A stretch of DNA of 64,000 nucleotides from Streptomyces sp. 6-11-2 (GTDB taxonomy: Bacteria > Actinomycetota > Actinomycetes > Streptomycetales > Streptomycetaceae), in the NCBI RefSeq assembly GCF_006540305.1, contig NZ_BJOR01000001.1, positions 7,006,001 through 7,070,000 on the forward strand, in the 5' to 3' direction. How positions within the stretch are numbered: position 1 is the first letter of the stretch; each line of letters begins with the position of its first letter. Both the position numbers and the translations under genes were made by a program. The notes beneath the pieces were generated by a model, which saw only the letters and a program-made list of their open reading frames with translations, did no database searches and was not told the DNA's origin. Positions 54,090 through 64,000 of the stretch are shown piece after piece.

Positions 54090-54584
54090 TCACCAGGGCA
54101 GGAAGACGTGCACGTCCTTGCCGTGATCGTTGACCACCACGCTCACCTGGTCGCACAGGGTGTGGATCAGGTGCCAGCCGATGCCGCCGCCGCCCCGGCT
54201 GGGGCGGAACGGCCGCGGGGCCGGCCGTGTGGTGCTGGTGTCGCTGAGCGTCACGTGCACCCCGTCGAAGGTACGCCGCATCCGCAGCTCGAACGGCCCC
54301 GGCGCGTACTGCACCGCGTTCGCCGCGAGTTCCGTGACGACCAGCAGGATGTCGTCCCAGTGTTCGGGTGCCGCCGGCAGCGAGAGCCGTGCGACCTCGT
54401 CGAGGAACTCCTCCGCGGCGAGTCGCGCACCCGTGACATGGTGCAGCGCACCCGCGAAGCGGGCGGTGCGGCTCGGAATGCCCTCGCTGGCCAGCGTGTC
54501 GTCCCCAGGCGGCTCGAATGCCATCTCGCCTTCCGGCCCGGCCCCGTCGGCCGGGCTGTCGTCCTTTCTTTCCCTTGCGTCCAC
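54090..54584 (-). CDS. Anti-sigma regulatory kinase (GHKL/HATPase_c_2)
   Basis: A 164-residue RsbW-like kinase domain. The N box is VVTELAANAVQYAPG and the G2-like motif is GGGGIGWHLI. The G1 box is altered (LSDTSTTRP instead of DxGxG), which may weaken ATP binding. Such proteins bind a sigma factor or phosphorylate STAS partners. GTG at 54584 is given, but its ribosome binding site is weak; ATG at 54524 with GAAGG upstream is plausible. Confidence 0.82.
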   Translation of the reverse strand: MDARERKDDSPADGAGPEGEMAFEPPGDDTLASEGIPSRTARFAGALHHVTGARLAAEEFLDEVARLSLPAAPEHWDDILLVVTELAANAVQYAPGPFELRMRRTFDGVHVTLSDTSTTRPAPRPFRPSRGGGGIGWHLIHTLCDQVSVVVNDHGKDVHVFLPW

Positions 54585-54799
54585 TGTCTTGTTCCCAGGG
54601 GCGCGGAGCCTACGCTTGGGCGTCGCAGGCAGCGGAAGGCAGGCGGCCGGCAGGGGGCGGACGACGGTACGGAGCGGGCAGCACGAAGCCGACAGGAGGC
54701 TGACGGCAGCAGGTCGGCGCCAGGTCGGGGCAGGTCGGCGGCAGGGGAAAGGGCAGCGGGCAGCCGGCCCCGTACGGGTCCCGTGTCCTGCGGCCCGCG

Positions 54800-56707
54800 T
54801 CAGCGGAAGACGTTGTCGGAGTCGTCCCAGTCCGCCATCGGGTCGTGCGCGGTGTCCCGGCGCGGGGAGCGGCTCCGCGCCTGGTACATGGTGTCGATCT
54901 CGACCGCGTAGTGCCGCACTATGGCGTCCCTGCGCAGCTTCATCGACGGTGTGAGCAGCCCGCTGGCCACGTCGAAGGGCGCGGGCAGCACCCGGAAGAC
55001 CCGGATGGACTCCGACCGGGAGACGGCGCTGTTCGCGGCGGCCACCGCCCGCTCGATCTCCTCACGCAGCGCGTTCTCCTCGCGCGCCTCCTGCCCCGGC
55101 GCGTCCCCCTGCAACGCCAGCGCCGCACGCCAGTGGGCCAGGAACTCCGGATCCAGGGTGATCAGCGCGCCCACGCAGGGCCGGTTGTCGCCCACGACCA
55201 CCGCCTGGTGGACCAGCGGATGCATCCGCAGCCGCTGCTCCAGCGGCGCCGGGGCCACGCTCTTGCCGCCGCTGGTGACGATGATGTCCTTCTTGCGCCC
55301 GGTGATCGTCAGATAACCCTCGGCGTCCAGCTTCCCGATGTCCCCCGTGGCCAGCCAGCCGCCGCGCAGCGCGGCCCCGGTCGCGTCCTCGTCGCCCACG
55401 TACCCCTGGAACACCGACGGCCCCTGGACCAGGATCTCCCCGTCGTCCGCCACCTCGATCGCCGTGCCCGGCAGCGCCGTGCCGACGGTCCCCGACTTCT
55501 CCCGGCCCAGCGGCTGCATGGTGATGCCGCCGGCGGTCTCCGTGAGCCCGTATCCGTCGTGCACGTAGATGCCGATGCCCTCGTAGAACAAGGTGAGTTC
55601 GCGGCTCAGCGGGGAGCCGCCGGAGGTGGCGCGGAGCACCCTGCCGCCCAGCGCGGTCCGCAGCTTGCGGTACACCGTCCGCTCGTACAGGGCGTGTTGC
55701 AGCCGCAGGTCGAGCCCGGGGCCCGGACCCTGGCCCAGCCGCTGCCGCTCCGACGCCGCGGCGAAGTCCCGGGCCGTGTCGGCCGCCCGCTCGAACAGCG
55801 CGCCGCGGCCGGCCTGCCCGGCCGCGTGCAGGAAGTTCTTGTAGATCTTCTCGAAGACGGAGGGTACGGCGTAGAAGTACGTGGGCCTGAACGTGCGCAG
55901 CGCCGACGTCAGCGCCTCCTCGCCCAGCTCCGGTTCGTGGCCCATCAGGACGCCGCCGCGGATGCACAGGCCCTGGACCATCAGTCCGTACACGTGCGAG
56001 AAGGGCAGGAAGGCGAGCACCGACGCCTGCTCACCCGGCGGTGCGGCGGTGTGCCCCCAGCCGGCCAGCAGCGTGTCGCAGGGGCTCGCCAGCGCGCGGT
56101 GGCTCAGCGCGCAGCCCAGGGCGCGGCCCGTCGTGCCGGAGGTGTACGCGATCGCCGCGGTCGCGTCCGGCAGCACGATCCGGCGCAGCGAGTCCACCGT
56201 GGTCGGCGGTATCACCGCTCCCCGTTCCACCAGATGCTCCAGCGCCCCCGCGTCCAGCTGCCACACGTGCTGGAGCCGGGGCAGCGTCGCGCACACCGGG
56301 CCGACGGTCATCACGCCCTGCTCGTCCTCGACGACGACGGCCACGCACTCGGAGTCCCGCAGGATCCACTCGACCTGCTCGCGCGAGGAGGTCGGGTAGA
56401 TCGGGACGACCTCGGCGCCGACCGCCCACAGCGCGTACGCGAGGACCGTCCACTCGTACCGGGTGCGGGCCATGACCGCCACGCGGTGGCCCGGCGAGAT
56501 CCTGGCGGCCACCAGCCCCCTGGCCAGGTCGACCACCTGGTCCCGCAGCTCCACGGCGGTCACCTCCTCCCACACCGGGGAGGAGGGGTCGGCGCGGCGC
56601 GCGAGCACTGGCAGGGTGGGACGGGTCTCCGCGGTCTCGAAGACGCTGTCGGCGAGCCCGCCGGCCAGCGGGGCGACGGCGGACGGAGCGAGGGCGAAGT
56701 CGCGCAT
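54800..56707 (-). CDS. AMP-binding long-chain acyl-CoA synthetase-like protein
   Basis: A 635-residue ANL-superfamily enzyme similar in layout to FadD15. The P-loop is YTSGTTGRALG, where the usual PKG lysine is Leu197. Further motifs are DGYGLTETAGG, GWLATGDIG and GRKKDIIVTSGGKSVAP. The C-terminal catalytic lysine is present in TPSMKLRRDAIV. It should activate fatty acids with ATP and CoA, although the P-loop change may lower activity. The start is ATG at 56707. It lies upstream of nothing obviously linked and ends about 200 bases from the anti-sigma kinase. Confidence 0.85.
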   Translation of the reverse strand: MRDFALAPSAVAPLAGGLADSVFETAETRPTLPVLARRADPSSPVWEEVTAVELRDQVVDLARGLVAARISPGHRVAVMARTRYEWTVLAYALWAVGAEVVPIYPTSSREQVEWILRDSECVAVVVEDEQGVMTVGPVCATLPRLQHVWQLDAGALEHLVERGAVIPPTTVDSLRRIVLPDATAAIAYTSGTTGRALGCALSHRALASPCDTLLAGWGHTAAPPGEQASVLAFLPFSHVYGLMVQGLCIRGGVLMGHEPELGEEALTSALRTFRPTYFYAVPSVFEKIYKNFLHAAGQAGRGALFERAADTARDFAAASERQRLGQGPGPGLDLRLQHALYERTVYRKLRTALGGRVLRATSGGSPLSRELTLFYEGIGIYVHDGYGLTETAGGITMQPLGREKSGTVGTALPGTAIEVADDGEILVQGPSVFQGYVGDEDATGAALRGGWLATGDIGKLDAEGYLTITGRKKDIIVTSGGKSVAPAPLEQRLRMHPLVHQAVVVGDNRPCVGALITLDPEFLAHWRAALALQGDAPGQEAREENALREEIERAVAAANSAVSRSESIRVFRVLPAPFDVASGLLTPSMKLRRDAIVRHYAVEIDTMYQARSRSPRRDTAHDPMADWDDSDNVFR

Positions 56708-56840
56708 GCGCTGCTCCTGGGGTTTACGGAGGTGACTCCGCCGATGAGTGGGGTGGTCGACGCGGATCGAATGTAGCCCAGGTCAGCGCGTCACGGGCCC
56801 CGAACCGGGAAGTAGCCCCGTTCCCCGCGCCCCCGCCCGC

Positions 56841-59075
56841 TCAGGCGGGGTGCGGAGTCAGCCAGAGAGTGGCCAGCGGTGGCAGCGTGAGCGTGAGGTG
56901 CCCGTCCTCCGGCCCGCCCTCCGGTTCGAGCGGTCCGGGGTTGGCGACGCCGCCGCCGCCGTAGCGGGCGGCGTCGGTGTTCAGGACCTCCCGCCACGCG
57001 GTGATCCCGCCCGGCACGTCCAGGCGGTAGCCCTCGCGTACCGCGGGGGAGAAGTGCGACACCGCCAGCAGCGGGGCGCCGACCGCGTCGTGGCGCAGGA
57101 ACGCGTAGACGTTGTCGTCGGCGGCGTCCACGGCCACCCAGCGGAAGCCCTCGGGCCGGGTGTCGCGCTGCCACAGGGCCGGTGTGGCCCGGTAGAGCGT
57201 GTTGAGGTCGCGCACCAGGTCCCGCACCCCGCGGTGGTCGCCCGCGGCGCAGTAGTCCTCGTCGAGCAGCCACCACTCGGGCCCGTGTTGCTCGGAGAAC
57301 TCGCCTCCCTGGGCGAACTCCTGGCCCATGAACAGCAGTTGCTTGCCCGGGTGGGCCCACATGAAGCCCAGGTACGCGCGGTGGTTCGCGCGTCGCTGCC
57401 ACCAGTCTCCGGGCATCTTCGACACCAGCGCGCGCTTGCCGTGCACCACCTCGTCGTGCGAGATCGGCAGGACGTAGTTCTCGCTGTAGGCGTACACCAT
57501 CGCGAAGGTCATCTCGTGGTGGTGGTACTTGCGGTGCACCGGCTCCTTGCTCATGTACTGGAGCGAGTCGTGCATCCAGCCCATGTTCCACTTCAGCCCG
57601 AAGCCCAGGCCGCCGCTGTCGGTCGGCGCGGTCACCCCGCCCCAGGCGGTCGACTCCTCGGCGATGGTCACCACGCCCGGGGCGCGCCGGTACACGGTGG
57701 CGTTCATCTCCTGGAGGAACGCCATCGCGTCCAGGTCCTCCCGGCCGCCGTACGCGTTGGGCGTCCACTGGCCGGAGTCGCGCGAGTAGTCCAGGTAGAG
57801 CATGGAGGCGACCGCGTCCACCCGCAGGCCGTCGACGTGGAACTCCTCGCACCAGTACACAGCGTTCGCGACCAGGAAGTTGCGCACCTCCGTGCGGGCG
57901 AAGTCGAACTCGTACGTCCCCCAGTCGGGGTGCTCGGCGCGCTGCGCGTTCCCCGGCTCGTACAACGGGTCCCCGTCGAAGCGGGCCAGCGCCCAGTCGT
58001 CCTTGGGGAAGTGCGCCGGCACCCAGTCCATGATCACGCCGATCCCGGCCCGGTGGCAGGCGTCGACGAAGTAGCGGAAGTCGTCCGGGGAGCCGAGGCG
58101 CGCGGTGGGGGCGTAGTAGGAGGTGACCTGGTAGCCCCAGGACGGGCCGAAGGGGTGCTCGGCGACCGGCATCAGCTCCACGTGCGTGAAGCCCAGGTCC
58201 TTGACGTACGCGGGCAGTCGTTCGGCCAGTTCGCGGTACGTCAGCCCCGGCCGCCAGGACGGCAGGTGGACCTCGTACACCGAGAACGGCGCCTCGTGCA
58301 CCGGGATGTCCGCGCGGTGCGCCATCCACTCCTGGTCGCCCCACTCGTGGTGGGCGGCCGTCACGACGGACGCGGTGGCGGGCGGCACCTCGGTGCGCCG
58401 TGCCATCGGATCGGCCTTGAGGAACCGGCCGCCGTACTGCGAGGTGATCTCGAACTTGTACTTCGCGCCCTCGCCGATCCCGGGCAGGAACAGCTCCCAG
58501 ACGCCCGCCGCGCCCAGCGAGCGCATCGGGAAGGCCGTTCCGTCCCAGTGGCTGAAGTCGCCGGCCACCCGCACGCCCCGGGCGTTCGGCGCCCACACCG
58601 TGAACCGGGTGCCCCGCACGCCCTGGTGGGTCATCGGCTCCGCGCCCAGCGCCTGCCACAGCTGCTCGTGCCGGCCCTCCCGGACGAGGTGCAGGTCCAG
58701 CTCGCCGAGGGCGGGCAGGAAGCGGTAGGGGTCGTGGACCTCGTACTCGTCCCGCTCGTAGCCGACCACCAGGGTGTAGTCGGGGATCGCGGCCAGGGGC
58801 AGTACGGCCGAGAACAGTGCGTCGCCCTCCGAGGCGAGCGGGGTGCGCTCGCCGTCCACGACCACGCTCACCGCGCGGGCGAAGGGACGCAGCACCCGCA
58901 GGGCGATCCCGCCCGGAACCGGATGGGCGCCGAGCAGCGCGTGCGGGTCGTGGTGGGCGCCGGACAGCAGGCGCTCACGGTCGGCGGGATCGAGCGGCGG
59001 GGCCGTCCGGGTCCGTACCGCCGGGGGCAGGACGGGGCCGGACGGCTCGGGAAGTGACGTGTCGCGCAGTGCCAC
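56841..59075 (-). CDS. glgB: 1,4-alpha-glucan branching enzyme
   Basis: A 744-residue GH13 enzyme that makes alpha-1,6 branches in glycogen. N-terminal carbohydrate-binding strands (TRFTVWAPNARGVRVAGDFSHW) precede the catalytic barrel. Catalytic residues are the Asp in GLRVDAVASMLY, the Glu in VTIAEESTAW and the Asp in ISHDEVVHGK. The start is GTG at 59075 with GGAGG about 9 bases upstream. It lies 4 bases after the maltokinase gene and is the last gene of the GlgE operon. Confidence 0.96.
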   Translation of the reverse strand: MALRDTSLPEPSGPVLPPAVRTRTAPPLDPADRERLLSGAHHDPHALLGAHPVPGGIALRVLRPFARAVSVVVDGERTPLASEGDALFSAVLPLAAIPDYTLVVGYERDEYEVHDPYRFLPALGELDLHLVREGRHEQLWQALGAEPMTHQGVRGTRFTVWAPNARGVRVAGDFSHWDGTAFPMRSLGAAGVWELFLPGIGEGAKYKFEITSQYGGRFLKADPMARRTEVPPATASVVTAAHHEWGDQEWMAHRADIPVHEAPFSVYEVHLPSWRPGLTYRELAERLPAYVKDLGFTHVELMPVAEHPFGPSWGYQVTSYYAPTARLGSPDDFRYFVDACHRAGIGVIMDWVPAHFPKDDWALARFDGDPLYEPGNAQRAEHPDWGTYEFDFARTEVRNFLVANAVYWCEEFHVDGLRVDAVASMLYLDYSRDSGQWTPNAYGGREDLDAMAFLQEMNATVYRRAPGVVTIAEESTAWGGVTAPTDSGGLGFGLKWNMGWMHDSLQYMSKEPVHRKYHHHEMTFAMVYAYSENYVLPISHDEVVHGKRALVSKMPGDWWQRRANHRAYLGFMWAHPGKQLLFMGQEFAQGGEFSEQHGPEWWLLDEDYCAAGDHRGVRDLVRDLNTLYRATPALWQRDTRPEGFRWVAVDAADDNVYAFLRHDAVGAPLLAVSHFSPAVREGYRLDVPGGITAWREVLNTDAARYGGGGVANPGPLEPEGGPEDGHLTLTLPPLATLWLTPHPA

Positions 59076-59079
59076 CGGT

Positions 59080-60468
59080 TCAGCCTCCTCTCACGGCGAG
59101 ACGTTCGATCGCCGCCATCGGTACGGCGAGCCAGTCGGGGCGGTGCCGGGCCTCGTACAGCACTTCGTACACGGCACGGTCCGTCTCGTAGGCCCGCAGC
59201 AGGGCGTGTCTCTTACGGGGGTCCCAGCCGGCCCGGGAGGCGTAGCCGGCGCAGTACGCCTCCCGGCAGCGGCGCGCCCACTCCGGGCGCCAGGGGCGGC
59301 GCTGGCGGGCGGCGTAGTCGAAGGAGCGCAGCATCCCCGCCACGTCCCGCACCGGGGACTCGGGGATGCGGCGCTCGGCGAGCGGACGCGACGGCTCGCC
59401 CTCGAAGTCGATGACGAACCACTCGCGCCCGGCCCGCAGCACCTGGCCGAGGTGCAGATCGCCGTGCACGCGCTGGGCGGGCGGCCCGGCGTCGTAGCTG
59501 GCCAGCGCGGCGAACGCGGTGCGCAGCCGGGTCGCGTACGGCCGCAGCGCGGGGACGCTGTGCGCGGCGGACTCCAGATGCTCGGTCATCGTCGCGGCGG
59601 TGCGCGCGATGTCCTGGTGGGCGCCGGTGGGGAAGGCACCGGCCAGCGCCAGGTGGACCTCCGCGGTCGCCTGCCCCAACTGGTGCGCCTGGGTGGTGAA
59701 GTCGTCACCGGTGGCCAGCGCCCGCAGGGCCAGCGTCCAGCCGTCCGCCGCGTCGCGCAGGAACGGCTGGAGCACCCCGAGCGTCGCCGGCTCCGGTTGC
59801 GTGGTGCGGAACCAGGCCACCGGGGCGGGCACCCGGGTGCAGTCCTGCCCGGCCAGGGCCCACGGCACCTCCAGGTCCGGGTTGACGCCCGGCTGGATGC
59901 GGCGGAACACCTTCAGGATGAACTCGTCCCCGTACACGATCGAGGAGTTGGACTGCTCGGCGTCCAGCAGCCTGGGCATCAGGGCACCGGGGATCGGTAC
60001 GGACGCGTCCGCCTCGAAGTGCAGCGGGCCCGAGGCCCCGGGGTGGCGCATCCGCTCCAGGAGCAACTGGGCCGAACGCGGGTCGCACAGCGCGTCGTAG
60101 ATCGCGAGGCCGGCCAGCGGCCCCTCCTCGGGGCGGCCGATGAACGCCCGGTGCAGCCGCGGGGCCGGCTGCCGCCGTACGCCGAGCAGCAGTTGGTAGC
60201 AGTCGGCGGGCGGCGGGGCGGGCGTGCCGGTGGGGGCGGGGACCGTGCCGGGACCGGAGGGGACGCCCGCGTGCTCGGCGTGGACGAGCAGATGCAGACA
60301 GTCCGGGAACAGCTCCGTCATCGACAGCAGACGCAGATCGGTGACGGGCCGGTCCTTGCCGGCGAACCAGCGCTGCCGCGGCAGCCATGCGCGCAGCAGT
60401 GAGCCGAGCGAGGCCATGGGCCCGGCCAGGCTCCCGGCGCTCGGCGACAGCGACGCGGTCTTCGGCAT
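59080..60468 (-). CDS. pep2: Maltokinase (Pep2/Mak)
   Basis: A 462-residue kinase that makes maltose 1-phosphate from maltose and ATP. The N-terminal cap begins LRAWLPRQRWFAGKDRP. The kinase site is RVHGDLHLGQVL with VIDFEGEPSRPLAERR, as in mycobacterial Pep2. ATG at 60468 follows a strong AAAGGAGGTG and is preferred over GTG at 60501. It sits between treS and glgB in the operon. Confidence 0.94.
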   Translation of the reverse strand: MPKTASLSPSAGSLAGPMASLGSLLRAWLPRQRWFAGKDRPVTDLRLLSMTELFPDCLHLLVHAEHAGVPSGPGTVPAPTGTPAPPPADCYQLLLGVRRQPAPRLHRAFIGRPEEGPLAGLAIYDALCDPRSAQLLLERMRHPGASGPLHFEADASVPIPGALMPRLLDAEQSNSSIVYGDEFILKVFRRIQPGVNPDLEVPWALAGQDCTRVPAPVAWFRTTQPEPATLGVLQPFLRDAADGWTLALRALATGDDFTTQAHQLGQATAEVHLALAGAFPTGAHQDIARTAATMTEHLESAAHSVPALRPYATRLRTAFAALASYDAGPPAQRVHGDLHLGQVLRAGREWFVIDFEGEPSRPLAERRIPESPVRDVAGMLRSFDYAARQRRPWRPEWARRCREAYCAGYASRAGWDPRKRHALLRAYETDRAVYEVLYEARHRPDWLAVPMAAIERLAVRGG

Positions 60469-60497
60469 GGTCACACCTCCTTTCGTCGGCCGCACGC

Positions 60498-62215
<1,718 letters not shown>

Positions 62216-62219
<4 letters not shown>

Positions 62220-64000
62220 GGCGCTGGGGGCCTTCCGATCTCGGGAGAGGTGGACGATCGCTGGACGTGGAGCACGTGCGCGGGTCGTTCGCCTGGTACC
62301 AGACGTACGTAGTTGGCCCTGCCCCAGTGGTGGGTCTCACCGGTGAGCTCGTCGCGCACCGGCACCGACTCGTGCCAGTCCAGGCCGAGTTGCGGCATGT
62401 CCAACGAGACCGTGGCCTCCTGGGTGTGGTGGGGGTCGAGGTTGGCGACCACGACGACCGTGTCCGGTCCCTCGCTCTTGCTGTAGGCGATGACGGCATC
62501 GTTGTCGGTCGCGTGGAAGCGCAGATTGCGCAGGCGGTGCAGCGCGGGGTGGCGGCGGCGGATGTCGTTGAGCCTGGTGATGAGGGGGGCGATGGTGCGG
62601 CCCTCGCGTGCGGCGGCTGTCCAGTCGCGGGGTTTGAGCTGGTACTTCTCCGAGTCGAGGTATTCCTCGCTGCCCGGTTTGAGCGGGGTGTTCTCGCACA
62701 GTTCGTAGCCGCTGTAGATGCCCCAGGAGGGGGCGAGGGTGGCGGCCAGGACGGCGCGGACCTCGAAGGCGGGGCGGCCGCCGTGCTGGAGGTAGGCGTG
62801 CAGGATGTCGGGGGTGTTGGTGAAGAGGTTCGGCCGCATCCAGGCCGCCGCCTCGCCGGACAGCTCGGTCAGGTACTCGGTGAGTTCCTGTTTGGTGTTG
62901 CGCCAGGTGAAGTAGGTGTAGGACTGCTGGAAGCCGGTCTGGGCCAGGGTGTGCATCATCGCGGGGCGGGTGAACGCCTCGGCCAGGAAGATCACGTCGG
63001 GGTCGGTGGCGTTGATGCCGGCGATCACGCGTTCCCAGAAGACGACGGGTTTGGTGTGCGGGTTGTCGACGCGGAAGATCCGTACTCCGTGGTCCATCCA
63101 GTGCCGCAGTACGCGCAGGGTCTCGTCGATCAGGCCGTCCATGTCGGCGTCGAAGGCGATGGGGTAGATGTCCTGGTACTTCTTGGGCGGGTTCTCGGCG
63201 TAGGCGATGGTGCCGTCGGGGCGGTGGTGGAACCACTGGGGGTGTTTGTGCACCCAGGGGTGGTCCGGGGAGCACTGGAGGGCGAAGTCCAGTGCGATCT
63301 CCAGGTTCAGTTCGCGGGCGCGGGTCACGAAGTGGTCGAAGTCGTGGATCGTGCCCAGGGCGGGGTGGACGCTGTCGTGGCCGCCCTCGGGGGAGCCGAT
63401 GGCCCAGGGCACGCCGACGTCGTCGGGGCCGGCGTCCAGGGAGTTGTTGCGGCCTTTGCGGAAGGTGGTGCCGATGGGGTGGACGGGGGGCAGGTAGACG
63501 ACGTCGAAGCCCATGGCGGCGATCGCGGGCAGGCGGCGGGCGGCGGTGCGGAAGGTGCCGTGCGGCTGCTCGGGGGTGCCCTCGGAGCGGGGGAAGAACT
63601 CGTACCAGGCCCCGTACAGCGCGCGTTCCCGCTCGACGAGCAGGTCGAGCGGTGCGGAGGCGGTGACCAGGTCCCGCAGCGGATGCCGGGCGAGGACCGC
63701 GTCCACCTCCGGCGTCAACGCCGCCGCCAGCCGGGTCATCACCGGCAGCGAGTCGTCCTCGAGCGCCGCCGCCGCCGCGAGCACGGTGTCCCGCTCCGGC
63801 CCCTGCGGCGCTCCGGCCGCCGCCCGGGTGTGCAGAGCGGCCCCCTCCTCCAGCACCAGCCCGGCGTCGATGCCGGCCGGAACCTTGACGGAGGCGACGC
63901 GGCGCCAGGTGACGACCGGATCCGCCCAGGCCTCCACGTGGTACGTCCAGCGGCCGGCCGCACCTGGAGTGACCTCGGCGCCCCAGCGGTCGGTGCCGGG
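62216..64000 (-). CDS. glgE: Alpha-1,4-glucan:maltose-1-phosphate maltosyltransferase (N-terminus beyond window)
   Basis: GlgE extends alpha-1,4 glucans with maltose from maltose 1-phosphate. The catalytic nucleophile is the Asp in [15 protein letters not shown] and the acid is the Glu in [11 protein letters not shown]. The block [15 protein letters not shown] is also diagnostic. The frame is open to base 64000, and the terminal part encodes DRWGAEVTP, typical of residues about 60-70 of GlgE. The real start therefore lies outside the window; the GTG at 63937 is internal. It is the first visible gene of the glgE-treS-pep2-glgB operon. Confidence 0.95.

Noticed and set aside
54700..54745. Direct repeats of CAGGTCGG after the acyl-CoA synthetase gene
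   Set aside because: Three short copies in a G-rich non-coding stretch; they look like local slippage without other signals.

Overview
The window is a piece of a Streptomyces-type actinomycete chromosome. GC content is very high, GTG and TTG starts are common, and the gene set is typical of the genus: an SsgA-like sporulation protein, a SigB-family sigma factor with many partner-switching proteins, and the GlgE glycogen pathway. No tRNA, rRNA, insertion sequence or CRISPR array was seen.

Region 1 (1-9.5 kb) holds mostly single metabolic and housekeeping genes: an epoxide hydrolase cut by the left edge, two VOC proteins, a zinc alcohol dehydrogenase, an RNase H with a C-terminal zinc-ribbon-like tail, an aldo/keto reductase, a DUF6328-like membrane protein, an SsgA-like protein, a PLP dehydratase, an AIM24-like protein and a secreted serine hydrolase. 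Region 2 (9.8-18.3 kb) has a secreted M4 protease and a minus-strand signalling operon: a receiver/thioredoxin-reductase-like fusion, a cNMP-domain histidine kinase and a UBP-type zinc finger. A universal stress protein, a DUF4032 kinase-like protein and an MBL-fold hydrolase follow.

Region 3 (18.4-26.6 kb) is the most unusual. A P-type Mg2+ ATPase gene (mgtA) lies behind an M-box Mg2+ riboswitch, a short leader peptide with a strong ribosome binding site, and a GC-rich hairpin. Next to it are a small membrane protein, an LCP-family cell-wall ligase, a TPM-like secreted or membrane protein and two small proteins. An inverted repeat of the form TTGCGY-N4-RYGCAA occurs at three strong sites and one weaker site. 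Three of the four overlap the -35 box of a predicted promoter, which suggests one regulon. A decayed methyltransferase follows.

Region 4 (27-36 kb) has two TetR regulators with palindromic candidate operators next to an FAD dehydrogenase and a saccharopine-dehydrogenase-like protein. It also has an MFS exporter, a cNMP-binding protein and a SigB/SigF-family sigma factor.

Region 5 (36-54.6 kb) is a stress-signalling hub: a FUSC membrane protein, a type II NADH dehydrogenase, an overlapping stressosome operon (rsbR-rsbS-rsbT, a kinase/phosphatase fusion and a GAF-PP2C phosphatase), a MarR regulator, two more STAS proteins, an ANTAR-GAF-PAS-PP2C protein, a 1,332-residue hybrid kinase with HAMP repeats of exactly 276 bp, a PRC-barrel protein and an anti-sigma kinase. 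The hub probably controls SigB-type sigma factors, including the one at 34.9 kb.

Region 6 (54.8-64 kb) holds an acyl-CoA synthetase-like protein, then the trehalose-to-alpha-glucan pathway: treS, maltokinase, glgE (cut by the right edge) and glgB, in one tightly spaced operon. Its position beside the stress hub suggests stress-linked storage of carbon.
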